Shown: piece by piece, positions 1-5,675 of the stretch
Layout of the letters: every line of letters begins with the position of its first letter
Position numbering within the stretch: the stretch's first letter is position 1
Source of the DNA: Deltaproteobacteria bacterium
GTDB taxonomy: Bacteria > Myxococcota_A > Polyangia > Polyangiales > Houyiibacteriaceae
Direction: 5' to 3'
NCBI GenBank assembly: GCA_027295555.1
Contig: JAPUKT010000413.1
Location: 1 to 5,760, forward strand
Length of the DNA stretch: 5,760 nt
Notes under the pieces: generated by a model
Database searches by the model: none
What the model was told of the DNA's origin: nothing
What the model saw: the letters and a program-made list of their open reading frames with translations, nothing else
Translations under genes and position numbers: made by a program

Positions 1-84
1 ATCATTCGAGAGGAAAGACATCTAGAGCAGCGATTCGGCCGGGAGTACATTGACTACAAGAAATCCGTTCGGCGTTGGTTGTAG
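1..84 (+). CDS. C-terminal end of a probable isoprenylcysteine carboxyl methyltransferase (ICMT)-family membrane protein (partial, 5' end outside window)
   Basis: Reading from base 1 gives 27 codons and a TAG stop at 82-84. The peptide runs I-I-R-E-E-R-H-L-E-Q-R-F-G-R-E-Y and ends Y-K-K-S-V-R-R-W-L. The pattern EE..L...FG.EY..Y...V.RWL at the extreme C-terminus is typical of bacterial ICMT/PEMT-like membrane methyltransferases, which use S-adenosylmethionine and have several membrane segments. The membrane helices and the SAM-binding part would lie upstream of the window and cannot be checked. The gene converges on the J-domain gene, with a 69-bp gap between the two stops. The identification rests only on this short tail pattern, recalled from the family. 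The bacterial substrate of such proteins is usually unknown. Confidence 0.6.
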   Translation: MIREERHLEQRFGREYIDYKKSVRRWL

Positions 85-153
85 CCCAAACCGAGGCCAT
101 GGAGGGGCCGCGCGGGCCGGACCGTAGCACCGATCGACGCGCGCTATCGAGCG
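85..153. other. Convergent intergenic spacer without a canonical terminator
   Basis: These 69 bp separate the stop of the plus-strand methyltransferase-like gene from the stop of the minus-strand J-domain gene. They are very GC-rich and contain three GGCC blocks at 95-98, 106-109 and 115-118. The last two could form a 4-bp hairpin with a GCGCG loop. A second 4-bp hairpin (CGCT/AGCG, 142-153) directly follows the J-gene stop. Neither is followed by a T-run on either strand, so I do not call an intrinsic terminator. Transcripts from the two sides must end here, read through, or use Rho. Confidence 0.5.
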
Positions 154-642
154 TTACTCGCGGGACTTCATCCGTTCGAGAACTTCCTGGAGCTTGCCCT
201 CGAGGTCCTCGTTGTTGGGCTCGTTTTGGAGCGCCATTTGGAGGTTGAGCTTCGCCTGGGGCCAGTCCTCGACCTTCATCGCTTTGTGGGCACGCGCGAA
301 GAACGTCATCGCCTTGCTCGAACGCAGCGCAAGGCCGCCCGGTGGTCGCATCGTACGCCGCGTCTCTTCAGCACGATCAGCCGAATATCGAACGTGGCCT
401 TGTTCGAGACCCTCGTCGTAGATCTTGCGCTTGATGGGATCGAACAGCACCTGATAGGCTTCGCTTCCGAGTTGGTAAAGCTCGGTGTGCGGTTCGCCTT
501 CCTCGGGAGGCGCACCGGCGAAATTGTCCGGATGATGCTCCCGGGCGAAACGGTGGAATGCGGAGCGGATCTGATCGGAGGTGGCGGTTCGGATGATCCC
601 GAGGACCGTGTAGTAGTCTGAGGCTTCCTCGGGCTCCGACAC
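154..642 (-). CDS. Short J-domain (class C DnaJ-like) co-chaperone with a TPR-like C-terminus
   Basis: The 162-residue protein starts at GTG (640-642) and ends at TAA. The J-domain covers about residues 9-80. It opens with DYYTVLGI and has a basic helix II (Q24 to H36). The HPD signature at H37-P38-D39 is the element that stimulates Hsp70 ATPase activity. The end of the domain has the usual A-Y-x-V-L-x-D-P-x-K-R-x-x-Y-D pattern (62-76). The Gly/Phe region, zinc finger and C-terminal beta domains of true DnaJ are absent, so this is a class C J-protein. Residues about 108-142 (AMTFFARAHKAM.., W127, NLQMALQNEPNN) resemble one TPR unit, usually a peptide-docking fold. No signal peptide or membrane segment is seen, so a cytoplasmic location is expected. 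The start lies 2 nt after the Hsp70 stop with GGGAG 7 nt upstream, so coupled translation with that Hsp70 is likely. It is probably the dedicated partner of that Hsp70; the client is unknown. Confidence 0.95.
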   Translation of the reverse strand: MSEPEEASDYYTVLGIIRTATSDQIRSAFHRFAREHHPDNFAGAPPEEGEPHTELYQLGSEAYQVLFDPIKRKIYDEGLEQGHVRYSADRAEETRRTMRPPGGLALRSSKAMTFFARAHKAMKVEDWPQAKLNLQMALQNEPNNEDLEGKLQEVLERMKSRE

Positions 643-644
643 GC

Positions 645-2849
645 CTACGCTCCCATCTTCCCTTCGTGGCGCTGGCGGAGCACCTCGATCTGGTCATCCG
701 GCAGCTCACCGATGAGCTTGATCGCGATCTGTTGCTGTTGGCCCGTGCCGACGTCTTGCGCTCGAACCTTCAACATGCCGTCGGCGTCGATCATGAATCG
801 AACTGCGATCTGCACCTTCCCGCGTGCGGCCGGCCGCAACCCTTCGAGCACGACCTCGCCGAGTAGCTGATTGCCGCTGATCTTCCGCGATTCGCCCTGA
901 CAAATCCGGATGACGACCGTCTCTTGCTTGTCGTGCGCGGTCGTGAACATCTTGGTTTGACCGGCCGGAATCGCAGAGTTGCGACGGATGATGTGCTCGC
1001 AGTAGCTGTCGACGGTTTCGACGCCGAGCGAAAGCGGAGTGACGTCGAGCAGAAGCGGTGGCGCCGGCCCGACAGGCACGGGCGCCGGCCCGACAGGCAC
1101 AGGCGCCGACCCGTCAGGCACAAGAAGGGCACCGGTGACCGTCGGCACCTCCTCGTCGAGCGCCGCTTCGACCTCACGAGGCACCGAGCTCGGCAGGTCG
1201 AGAGGAGACTGAGGCCGCAAGTCAGTGCCGGTCGGCACATCGGACGGCGCGCCGAACGCGTCGTCTCCGAGCTCTATCACCAGCCCCGACGGCTCGTCGT
1301 CGTCCGAAACGTGGCGAGCCGCGGTCTCCTCCCCGATCTCCATCAAGAGGCCGGAAGCATCCTCGGTCCGAGTCGGTTGAAAATCGAGTGGATCGGCGGC
1401 CTCGGCGACCCGCGTGCGCATATCCTCGAGCGGCTCTTCGCGCGACCGCGTCGGCGTATCGACCAAACCATCATCCGCCGGCCCGGCAGCCTTCTTGAGT
1501 TGGATCGGTAGAGGCGGAGGCGCCTGGCCCTGCAGCGTAGCCTTGCGCGCACGACGCGCGACCGGCGGCGGAGGTAGTGGAGGCCTATCGCCGATGTTGG
1601 TGATCTCGTCATCGAAGTCGTCGCTGAAGGGTGCGCCCGCCTCTGGCTGGGCGACCGTCTTCAACGCGACTCGTGCGAGCGGCGCGGTGGGCTTGCGTGC
1701 GGGCACCGAGAGCGCCTTCGCTTGAAGCGCGGCCCCCTCCGCAACGACCAGGTCGGGGTCGATGCTCGCCTGTGGCTTGCGGCCGAAGTACTCGGCTACC
1801 ATCCGCTGAAGCAATGGGATGCGGGTCGAGCCGCCCACCAAGATCACATTGTCGAGCTGCGTGGGACGAAGCCCCGCGGCCTTCATGGCGTCCTCGCACA
1901 CGTCGAAGCTTCGGGCGATCAAGGGCTGCGTCATCTGTTCGAGGCGCTCGCGACTGAGTGCGTAGTCGAGGTTGAGCGCGACGCCTCCTTCCCCGTAGGC
2001 GAGCTCTTCGATGCAGAGCTTGATCTCGGGCTTGTCGGAAAGCTGGCACTTGGCCCACTCGGCCGCGGCACGAAGCCGCTCGAACACTTGGCGGTCCTGG
2101 CGCGTATCGTAGCGGTGGGTCTCTAGGAACTGCACGGTCATGTCGTCCGCAATGAGATTGTCGATGTCGTCGCCGCCGAGAAACGTGTCGCCCGCAGTCG
2201 CGAGAACTTCGAACACATCCCCCGCGAGCTGGAGAATCGTGATGTCGAAGGTACCGCCTCCGAGGTCGTAGACCGCCAGCACCTCGTTCGACGTCTTATT
2301 GTACCCGTAGGCGAGCGCCGCAGCGGTCGGTTCGTTGAGGATTCGCAACACCTCGAGGCCTGCGACGCGCCCAGCTGCTTTCGTCGCACTTCGCTGAAGC
2401 TCGTTGAAGTTCGCCGGCACCGTGACGACCGCGTGCTCGCAATCTCTACCGAGGGCCTCCTCGGCAACCTTGCGCACGTGTCGCAGCACGAAAGCGCTGA
2501 TCTCGCTGAGCGTGTACGTTTCACCACGCGCCGAAACCAAGACGCCGCCACTCGGGCCTTCGGAGAGCTCGAACGCAAACCGCTCTTGCGCCTGCTTGAC
2601 CTCGTAGCTCGTATACGGACGACCGATCAGTCGCTTGACCGAGGACACGGTGTTGCGGGCATCGAGCAACCGTCGCTCTTTCGCGACTGTGCCCACCAGG
2701 ACGTCGCCGCTCGGATGGAAGGACACCACCGATGGGATGAGCTCCGAGCCCTCGCTATCCGCTAGCACTCGGGCCCCGGGCTGGTCCGCAATGGCGACCA
2801 CAGAATTGGTCGTTCCGAGGTCGATCCCGATGACGGGTCCTTTACTCAC
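645..2849 (-). CDS. Hsp70 (DnaK-family) chaperone with a ~218-residue disordered spacer before the interdomain linker and no helical lid
   Basis: The 734-residue protein starts at GTG (2847-2849; GGGAG 9 nt upstream) and ends at TAG. The nucleotide-binding domain spans about residues 4-380 and has all the ATP-site motifs. These are IGIDLGTTNS (7-16), K72 in VKRLIGR (the catalytic lysine position), P145, NEPTAAALAYG (172-182, with E173), DLGGGTFD (195-202) and VGGSTRIP (338-345). Residues about 381-598 are low-complexity, acidic and proline-rich. The linker LLLDVTPLSLG follows at 599-609, and the beta substrate-binding domain runs to about 713 (N-S-A-I-P, QGES, FMIDADGMLKVRAQD). The chain ends about 20 residues later, where E. 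coli DnaK (about 638 residues) begins its helical lid, so the lid is missing. The stop abuts the J-protein start, leaving no room for a frameshifted lid. It is probably an ATP-dependent cytoplasmic chaperone paralogous to housekeeping DnaK; I give no symbol because the architecture differs. Confidence 0.96.
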   Translation of the reverse strand: MSKGPVIGIDLGTTNSVVAIADQPGARVLADSEGSELIPSVVSFHPSGDVLVGTVAKERRLLDARNTVSSVKRLIGRPYTSYEVKQAQERFAFELSEGPSGGVLVSARGETYTLSEISAFVLRHVRKVAEEALGRDCEHAVVTVPANFNELQRSATKAAGRVAGLEVLRILNEPTAAALAYGYNKTSNEVLAVYDLGGGTFDITILQLAGDVFEVLATAGDTFLGGDDIDNLIADDMTVQFLETHRYDTRQDRQVFERLRAAAEWAKCQLSDKPEIKLCIEELAYGEGGVALNLDYALSRERLEQMTQPLIARSFDVCEDAMKAAGLRPTQLDNVILVGGSTRIPLLQRMVAEYFGRKPQASIDPDLVVAEGAALQAKALSVPARKPTAPLARVALKTVAQPEAGAPFSDDFDDEITNIGDRPPLPPPPVARRARKATLQGQAPPPLPIQLKKAAGPADDGLVDTPTRSREEPLEDMRTRVAEAADPLDFQPTRTEDASGLLMEIGEETAARHVSDDDEPSGLVIELGDDAFGAPSDVPTGTDLRPQSPLDLPSSVPREVEAALDEEVPTVTGALLVPDGSAPVPVGPAPVPVGPAPPLLLDVTPLSLGVETVDSYCEHIIRRNSAIPAGQTKMFTTAHDKQETVVIRICQGESRKISGNQLLGEVVLEGLRPAARGKVQIAVRFMIDADGMLKVRAQDVGTGQQQQIAIKLIGELPDDQIEVLRQRHEGKMGA
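650..654 (-). promoter_or_regulatory. Ribosome binding site of the J-domain gene, inside the Hsp70 3' end
   Basis: GGGAG on the minus strand lies within the last codons of the Hsp70 gene, 7 nt before the GTG at 642. It supports that GTG as the start and fits coupled translation across the 2-nt junction. Confidence 0.75.
1056..1709 (-). other. Region of the Hsp70 gene encoding the long disordered inter-domain insertion
   Basis: This stretch encodes residues 381-598 of the Hsp70. Canonical DnaK has fewer than ten residues here, between the end of the ATPase domain (EGAALQAKAL) and the LLLDVTP linker. Visible elements include polyproline PPLPPPP (423-429) and APPPLP (443-448), and a basic patch RRARK (432-436). 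There are many acidic runs (DDFDDE, SDDDEP, LDEEVP). A motif appears twice, SGLLMEIGEE (499-508) and SGLVIELGDD (521-530). It ends with three heptapeptide repeats at 577-597. No hydrophobic core pattern, membrane segment or known domain is visible. Composition strongly suggests disorder; the binding role of the short motifs is unknown. Confidence 0.85.
1060..1122. repeat. Three tandem 21-bp repeats inside the Hsp70 insertion
   Basis: Units at 1060-1080, 1081-1101 and 1102-1122 share the core GGCGCCGG/ACCCG(A/T)CAGGCAC. The first two differ only at their last base, and the third has further substitutions. The 21-bp period keeps the reading frame and encodes heptads VPDGSAP, VPVGPAP, VPVGPAP (residues 577-597), immediately before the Hsp70 interdomain linker. 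Near-identity of two units suggests recent slippage or duplication, so copy number may vary between strains. Confidence 0.9.
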
Positions 2850-2858
2850 GCTTGCCTA

Positions 2859-2863
2859 CTCCC
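2859..2863 (-). promoter_or_regulatory. Ribosome binding site of the Hsp70 gene
   Basis: GGGAG (followed by TAGG) on the minus strand lies 9 nt before the GTG at 2849. It supports this start, which also places the IGIDLGTTNS phosphate loop at the expected residue 7. Confidence 0.75.
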
Positions 2864-2866
2864 AAG

Positions 2867-2883
2867 AAAAGCACCTCGCTTTT
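2867..2883 (-). other. Small A/T-rich inverted repeat in the gyrA-Hsp70 spacer
   Basis: On the minus strand AAAAGC, a 5-nt loop GAGGT and GCTTTT form a perfect 6-bp stem that ends 3 nt before the Hsp70 ribosome binding site. The stem is mostly A-U pairs and is followed only by CTT, so it is weak as an intrinsic terminator. It could be an attenuating or translation-modulating hairpin, or chance. The rest of the 67-bp spacer (2850-2916) shows no convincing promoter, CIRCE operator or other heat-shock element. Confidence 0.3.
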
Positions 2884-2916
2884 GCCCGGATTCAGGATAG
2901 CGGTTTGTTCGCCCGA

Positions 2917-5511
2917 TCACACGTTTTCGGGCTCAATAGGGCTTTTTTCCTGGGGTTCTTCACCGACATCGCTTTCCGCTTCGGCGACGGGCTCGACGTC
3001 TACGACCTGCTCGCTATCACGCAGGCGGATCACCCGCACGCCCTGGGTATTGCGGCCGGTCTCGCGAATTTCCGACACGTGGGTGCGAATCACCTGCCCT
3101 CCGTTGGTGATGACCATCAATTGATCGTCGGGCGAGACGAGCCTTAGCTTAACCAGAGCTCCGTTGCGCTCCGAAGTGTCCATCGCGATGATCCCTTTGC
3201 CGCCTCGATTTTGGGAACGCCACTCGGAAACCGGGGTGCGCTTTCCGTAACCGTTTGCACTGACGGTGAGGACTTGCTCGATGTTCTCGTCTTCGATGAT
3301 GTCCATCCCGATCACGAAGTCGTCTTCTCGAAGCTCGATACCTTTGACGCCCATAGAGTCCCGACCCATCGCGCGAACGTCTTCGATCGGGAAACGAATG
3401 CTCATCCCGTGCGAAGTTCCAATGAGCACGTTCTGGCCCGGCGTAACGATGCGGGCGGTTAGGAGCCCGTCGCCCTCACCGATCGCAACCCCGATGATGC
3501 CGGTCTGGCGGATGTTCTCATACGCGCTCAGGTTCGTGCGCTTCACCCGGCCCCGTCGCGTGCAGGTCAAGAGATACCCATCCTCGACGAACTCGCGAAT
3601 CGGAAGGATGGCCGCGACCCTTTCGTCGGGCTCCATGCCGACGAGATTCACGGCCGCTCTGCCCCTAGCAGCCCGGCTAGTCTCGGGAATCTGGTACACC
3701 TTCTTGAGGTACGCCTTACCCTTATCGCTCAGGAACAAGACGTTCGCATGGGCATTGACCACGAACACCCAGCTCACGAAGTCTTGATCGCGGGTGTCCA
3801 TGGCCCGTAGGCCCTTTCCGCCGCGTCCCTGCGCGCGATACTCGCTCAACGGGACGCGCTTGATATATCCGGCGTGCGACACGGTCACGACCACCTCTTC
3901 GTCAGGCACCAGATCCTCGATCGAGATGTCGCCCTCGGCCTCGATGATCTCGGTGCGTCGGGCATCGCCGTAGCGCTCACGGATCTCGTCGAGCTCTTCG
4001 ACGATCAGCTTGTCGAGAAGCTCCTTGCTGTCGAGGATCGCCTCGAGCTCGCAAATGAGATCACAAAGATTGCCGTACTCGGTGGCGAGCTTCTCCCGTT
4101 CGAGGCCCGTCAGTCGCGAGAGTCGCATCTCGAGAATGGCCTTGGCCTGGCGCTCGGAAAGGAAGTACTCGCCGGGCTCCTTTGCAGCTTCGATCTCTTC
4201 GTCGGGACGACCCGCGCGCCGCACGAATTCCTCTAGGCCGGTGAGGGAAAGCTTCATCAAGCGGTCTCGCGCCTCTTCGGGATCCTGCGACGAGCGGATG
4301 GTGCTGACGACGAGGTCCACTTCGGTGACCGCCATGCCGATACCTTCGACGAGCTCCCGCTGCGCTTGAGCCTGCCGCAGGTCGTGACGCGTCCGCCGGA
4401 TGACGACCTCGCGACGGTGGTCGATGAATCGCAGCAACAACGTCTTGAGGTCGAGCACCTCGGGGCGCTGCTTGACGATGGCCAAGCAGTTGTAGCCGAA
4501 CGTGCTCTGGAGCGCGGTCATCTGGTAGAGCTTGTTGAGGACGATTTCGCCGTGGGCATCGCGCTTGAGCTCAACGACCACACGCAGCCCGTCCCGGTCG
4601 GATTCGTCACGGATATCGCTGATCCCCTCGAGTCGCTTGTCTCGGACCAAGTCCGCGATTTTCTTCAGAAGCTCCGCTTTGTTCACCTGATAGGGGATCT
4701 CGGTGATGACGATCATCTCCCGGTCGGGCTTTCCCGGGAGCTGCTCGATCGAGGCTCGCGCCCGCATGACGATGCGGCCTCGCCCGGTGCGGTACCCCAA
4801 CCCAATGCCGGATGTGCCGTAGATGTATCCCGCGGTCGGGAAGTCCGGACCCTTGACCCCCTCGCGGCCGGACTCGGGGTGGTCGCGCATCAACTCGTCG
4901 ACCGTCAGCTCGGGATCGCCCATGAGCCGGACGGTGGCATCGACGACTTCGCGGAGATTGTGCGGAGGGATGTTGGTCGCCATGCCGACGGCGATACCGC
5001 CCGAGCCGTTGATCAAGAGATTGGGAACCCGGCTCGGGAGAACGAGCGGCTCACTATCGGAGTCGTCGAAGTTTGGCCCGAAATCGACGGTTTCCTTTTC
5101 GATATCGGCGAGCAGCTCTTCCGCGAGCCGTTCCAATCGACATTCGGTGTATCGATAGGCAGCCGCAGGATCACCATCGACCGAACCGAAGTTCCCCTGG
5201 CCGTCGACCAGCGGGTATCGCATGGAGAAATCCTGCGCCATGCGAACCAGGGCGTCGTAAACCGCCGTATCGCCGTGTGGATGGTATTTCTTGAGGACCT
5301 CGCCGACGACACCAGCACACTTCGAGTAACGACGGTTGTGCAGTAGGCCTTCGTTTTTCATTGCGTAGAGAATCCGCCGGTGAACGGGCTTGAGGCCGTC
5401 CCGAACGTCTGGAATCGCACGCCCGATGATGACGCTCATCGCGTAGTCGAGGTACGAGCGCCGCATCTCGTCTTCGAGCGTGACCGGCTGCTCCTGTGGA
5501 GATTCCGCCAT
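2917..5511 (-). CDS. gyrA: DNA gyrase subunit A (DNA topoisomerase II, breakage-reunion subunit)
   Basis: The 864-residue protein has the usual GyrA length (E. coli 875). It starts at ATG (5509-5511; GGGAG 9 nt upstream) and ends at TGA. GyrA cuts and reseals DNA in the A2B2 gyrase that adds negative supercoils using ATP bound by GyrB. The winged-helix/tower part holds the catalytic tyrosine Y121 in A-A-A-Y-R-Y-T-E, with R120 before it. The quinolone-determining region reads YHPHGDTAVYD (76-86), so the E. coli Ser83 position is T82 and the Asp87 position is D86. The coiled-coil arm covers about 360-500. The C-terminal beta-pinwheel begins near 530. Its GyrA-box is QGRGGKG (561-567), and related blade motifs lie near 614, 668, 715, 767 (QNRGGKG) and 819, consistent with six blades. 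The GyrA-box and pinwheel favour gyrase over ParC. An acidic tail (about 840-864) follows. gyrB is not adjacent in this window. Confidence 0.99.
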   Translation of the reverse strand: MAESPQEQPVTLEDEMRRSYLDYAMSVIIGRAIPDVRDGLKPVHRRILYAMKNEGLLHNRRYSKCAGVVGEVLKKYHPHGDTAVYDALVRMAQDFSMRYPLVDGQGNFGSVDGDPAAAYRYTECRLERLAEELLADIEKETVDFGPNFDDSDSEPLVLPSRVPNLLINGSGGIAVGMATNIPPHNLREVVDATVRLMGDPELTVDELMRDHPESGREGVKGPDFPTAGYIYGTSGIGLGYRTGRGRIVMRARASIEQLPGKPDREMIVITEIPYQVNKAELLKKIADLVRDKRLEGISDIRDESDRDGLRVVVELKRDAHGEIVLNKLYQMTALQSTFGYNCLAIVKQRPEVLDLKTLLLRFIDHRREVVIRRTRHDLRQAQAQRELVEGIGMAVTEVDLVVSTIRSSQDPEEARDRLMKLSLTGLEEFVRRAGRPDEEIEAAKEPGEYFLSERQAKAILEMRLSRLTGLEREKLATEYGNLCDLICELEAILDSKELLDKLIVEELDEIRERYGDARRTEIIEAEGDISIEDLVPDEEVVVTVSHAGYIKRVPLSEYRAQGRGGKGLRAMDTRDQDFVSWVFVVNAHANVLFLSDKGKAYLKKVYQIPETSRAARGRAAVNLVGMEPDERVAAILPIREFVEDGYLLTCTRRGRVKRTNLSAYENIRQTGIIGVAIGEGDGLLTARIVTPGQNVLIGTSHGMSIRFPIEDVRAMGRDSMGVKGIELREDDFVIGMDIIEDENIEQVLTVSANGYGKRTPVSEWRSQNRGGKGIIAMDTSERNGALVKLRLVSPDDQLMVITNGGQVIRTHVSEIRETGRNTQGVRVIRLRDSEQVVDVEPVAEAESDVGEEPQEKSPIEPENV

Positions 5512-5675
5512 GAACTATTGCTCCCACGCGCTGCTCGCCTGAGCGCAACGCCGGCGCGAAGCTACCACGCGACCAAGGCCCCTGCACGCGCTCTCAGCGG
5601 TCTCGAAGTGCTGTTTTTTAGCCGCTTCCCAAGAAGTCTCGTAAACCCGAACAAAGGGGCAAGGCGAGACGCGAG
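5512..5675. promoter_or_regulatory. Divergent promoter region between gyrA and the plus-strand gene
   Basis: These 164 bp must carry the gyrA promoter and probably that of the divergent gene. On the minus strand the best pair I can find is TTTACG (5640-5645) and TAAAAA (5615-5620). Each matches four of six sigma-70 consensus bases, but the 19-bp spacing is long, so this is a weak candidate. It would give a gyrA leader of roughly 95-100 nt. Near the gyrA ribosome binding site, 5530-5546 can fold as GCGCTC/GAGC-a-GC with a 4-nt loop and one bulged base. No clear -35/-10 pair was found for the plus strand. Other small inverted repeats (5629-5636 surroundings, 5590-5600) have arms of only four bases. 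Confidence 0.35.
5521..5525 (-). promoter_or_regulatory. Ribosome binding site of gyrA
   Basis: GGGAG on the minus strand lies 9 nt before the gyrA ATG. This is the same core and spacing as at the Hsp70 gene, and it supports the ATG at 5511 as the start. Confidence 0.75.

Noticed and set aside
85..153. GC-rich hairpins between the converging genes as a bidirectional terminator
   Set aside because: The stems are only about 4 bp and no T-run follows on either strand.
377..709. A 110-codon minus-strand frame spanning the Hsp70/J-gene junction
   Set aside because: It overlaps both genes in another frame and has no domain; the J-domain frame is clearly the real one.
924..1511. A 195-codon plus-strand frame opposite the Hsp70 insertion
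   Set aside because: It was considered as the real gene because the insertion is low-complexity, but the Hsp70 frame is continuous with conserved domains on both sides. The antisense product is an Arg-rich artefact.
2850..2916. CIRCE or another heat-shock operator upstream of the Hsp70 gene
   Set aside because: No TTAGCACTC/GAGTGCTAA-type inverted repeat is present; only the short AAAAGC/GCTTTT stem was seen.
3266..3787. A 173-codon plus-strand open frame opposite gyrA
   Set aside because: It is Ser/Arg/Pro-rich with no family resemblance and is antisense to conserved pinwheel blades, so it is a shadow.
4366..5346. A 326-codon open frame on the plus strand opposite gyrA
   Set aside because: It lies wholly antisense to the unambiguous gyrA coding sequence, shows no recognisable domain, and is the kind of shadow expected from GC-rich codon use.
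2917..5511. ParC (topoisomerase IV) instead of GyrA
   Set aside because: The protein has a GyrA-box, six pinwheel blade motifs and an acidic C-terminal tail, at typical GyrA length.
5590..5621. CGCT-ctc-AGCG inverted repeat followed by TTTTTT as a plus-strand terminator
   Set aside because: The T-run starts well after the 4-bp stem, and no plus-strand gene ends upstream of it.
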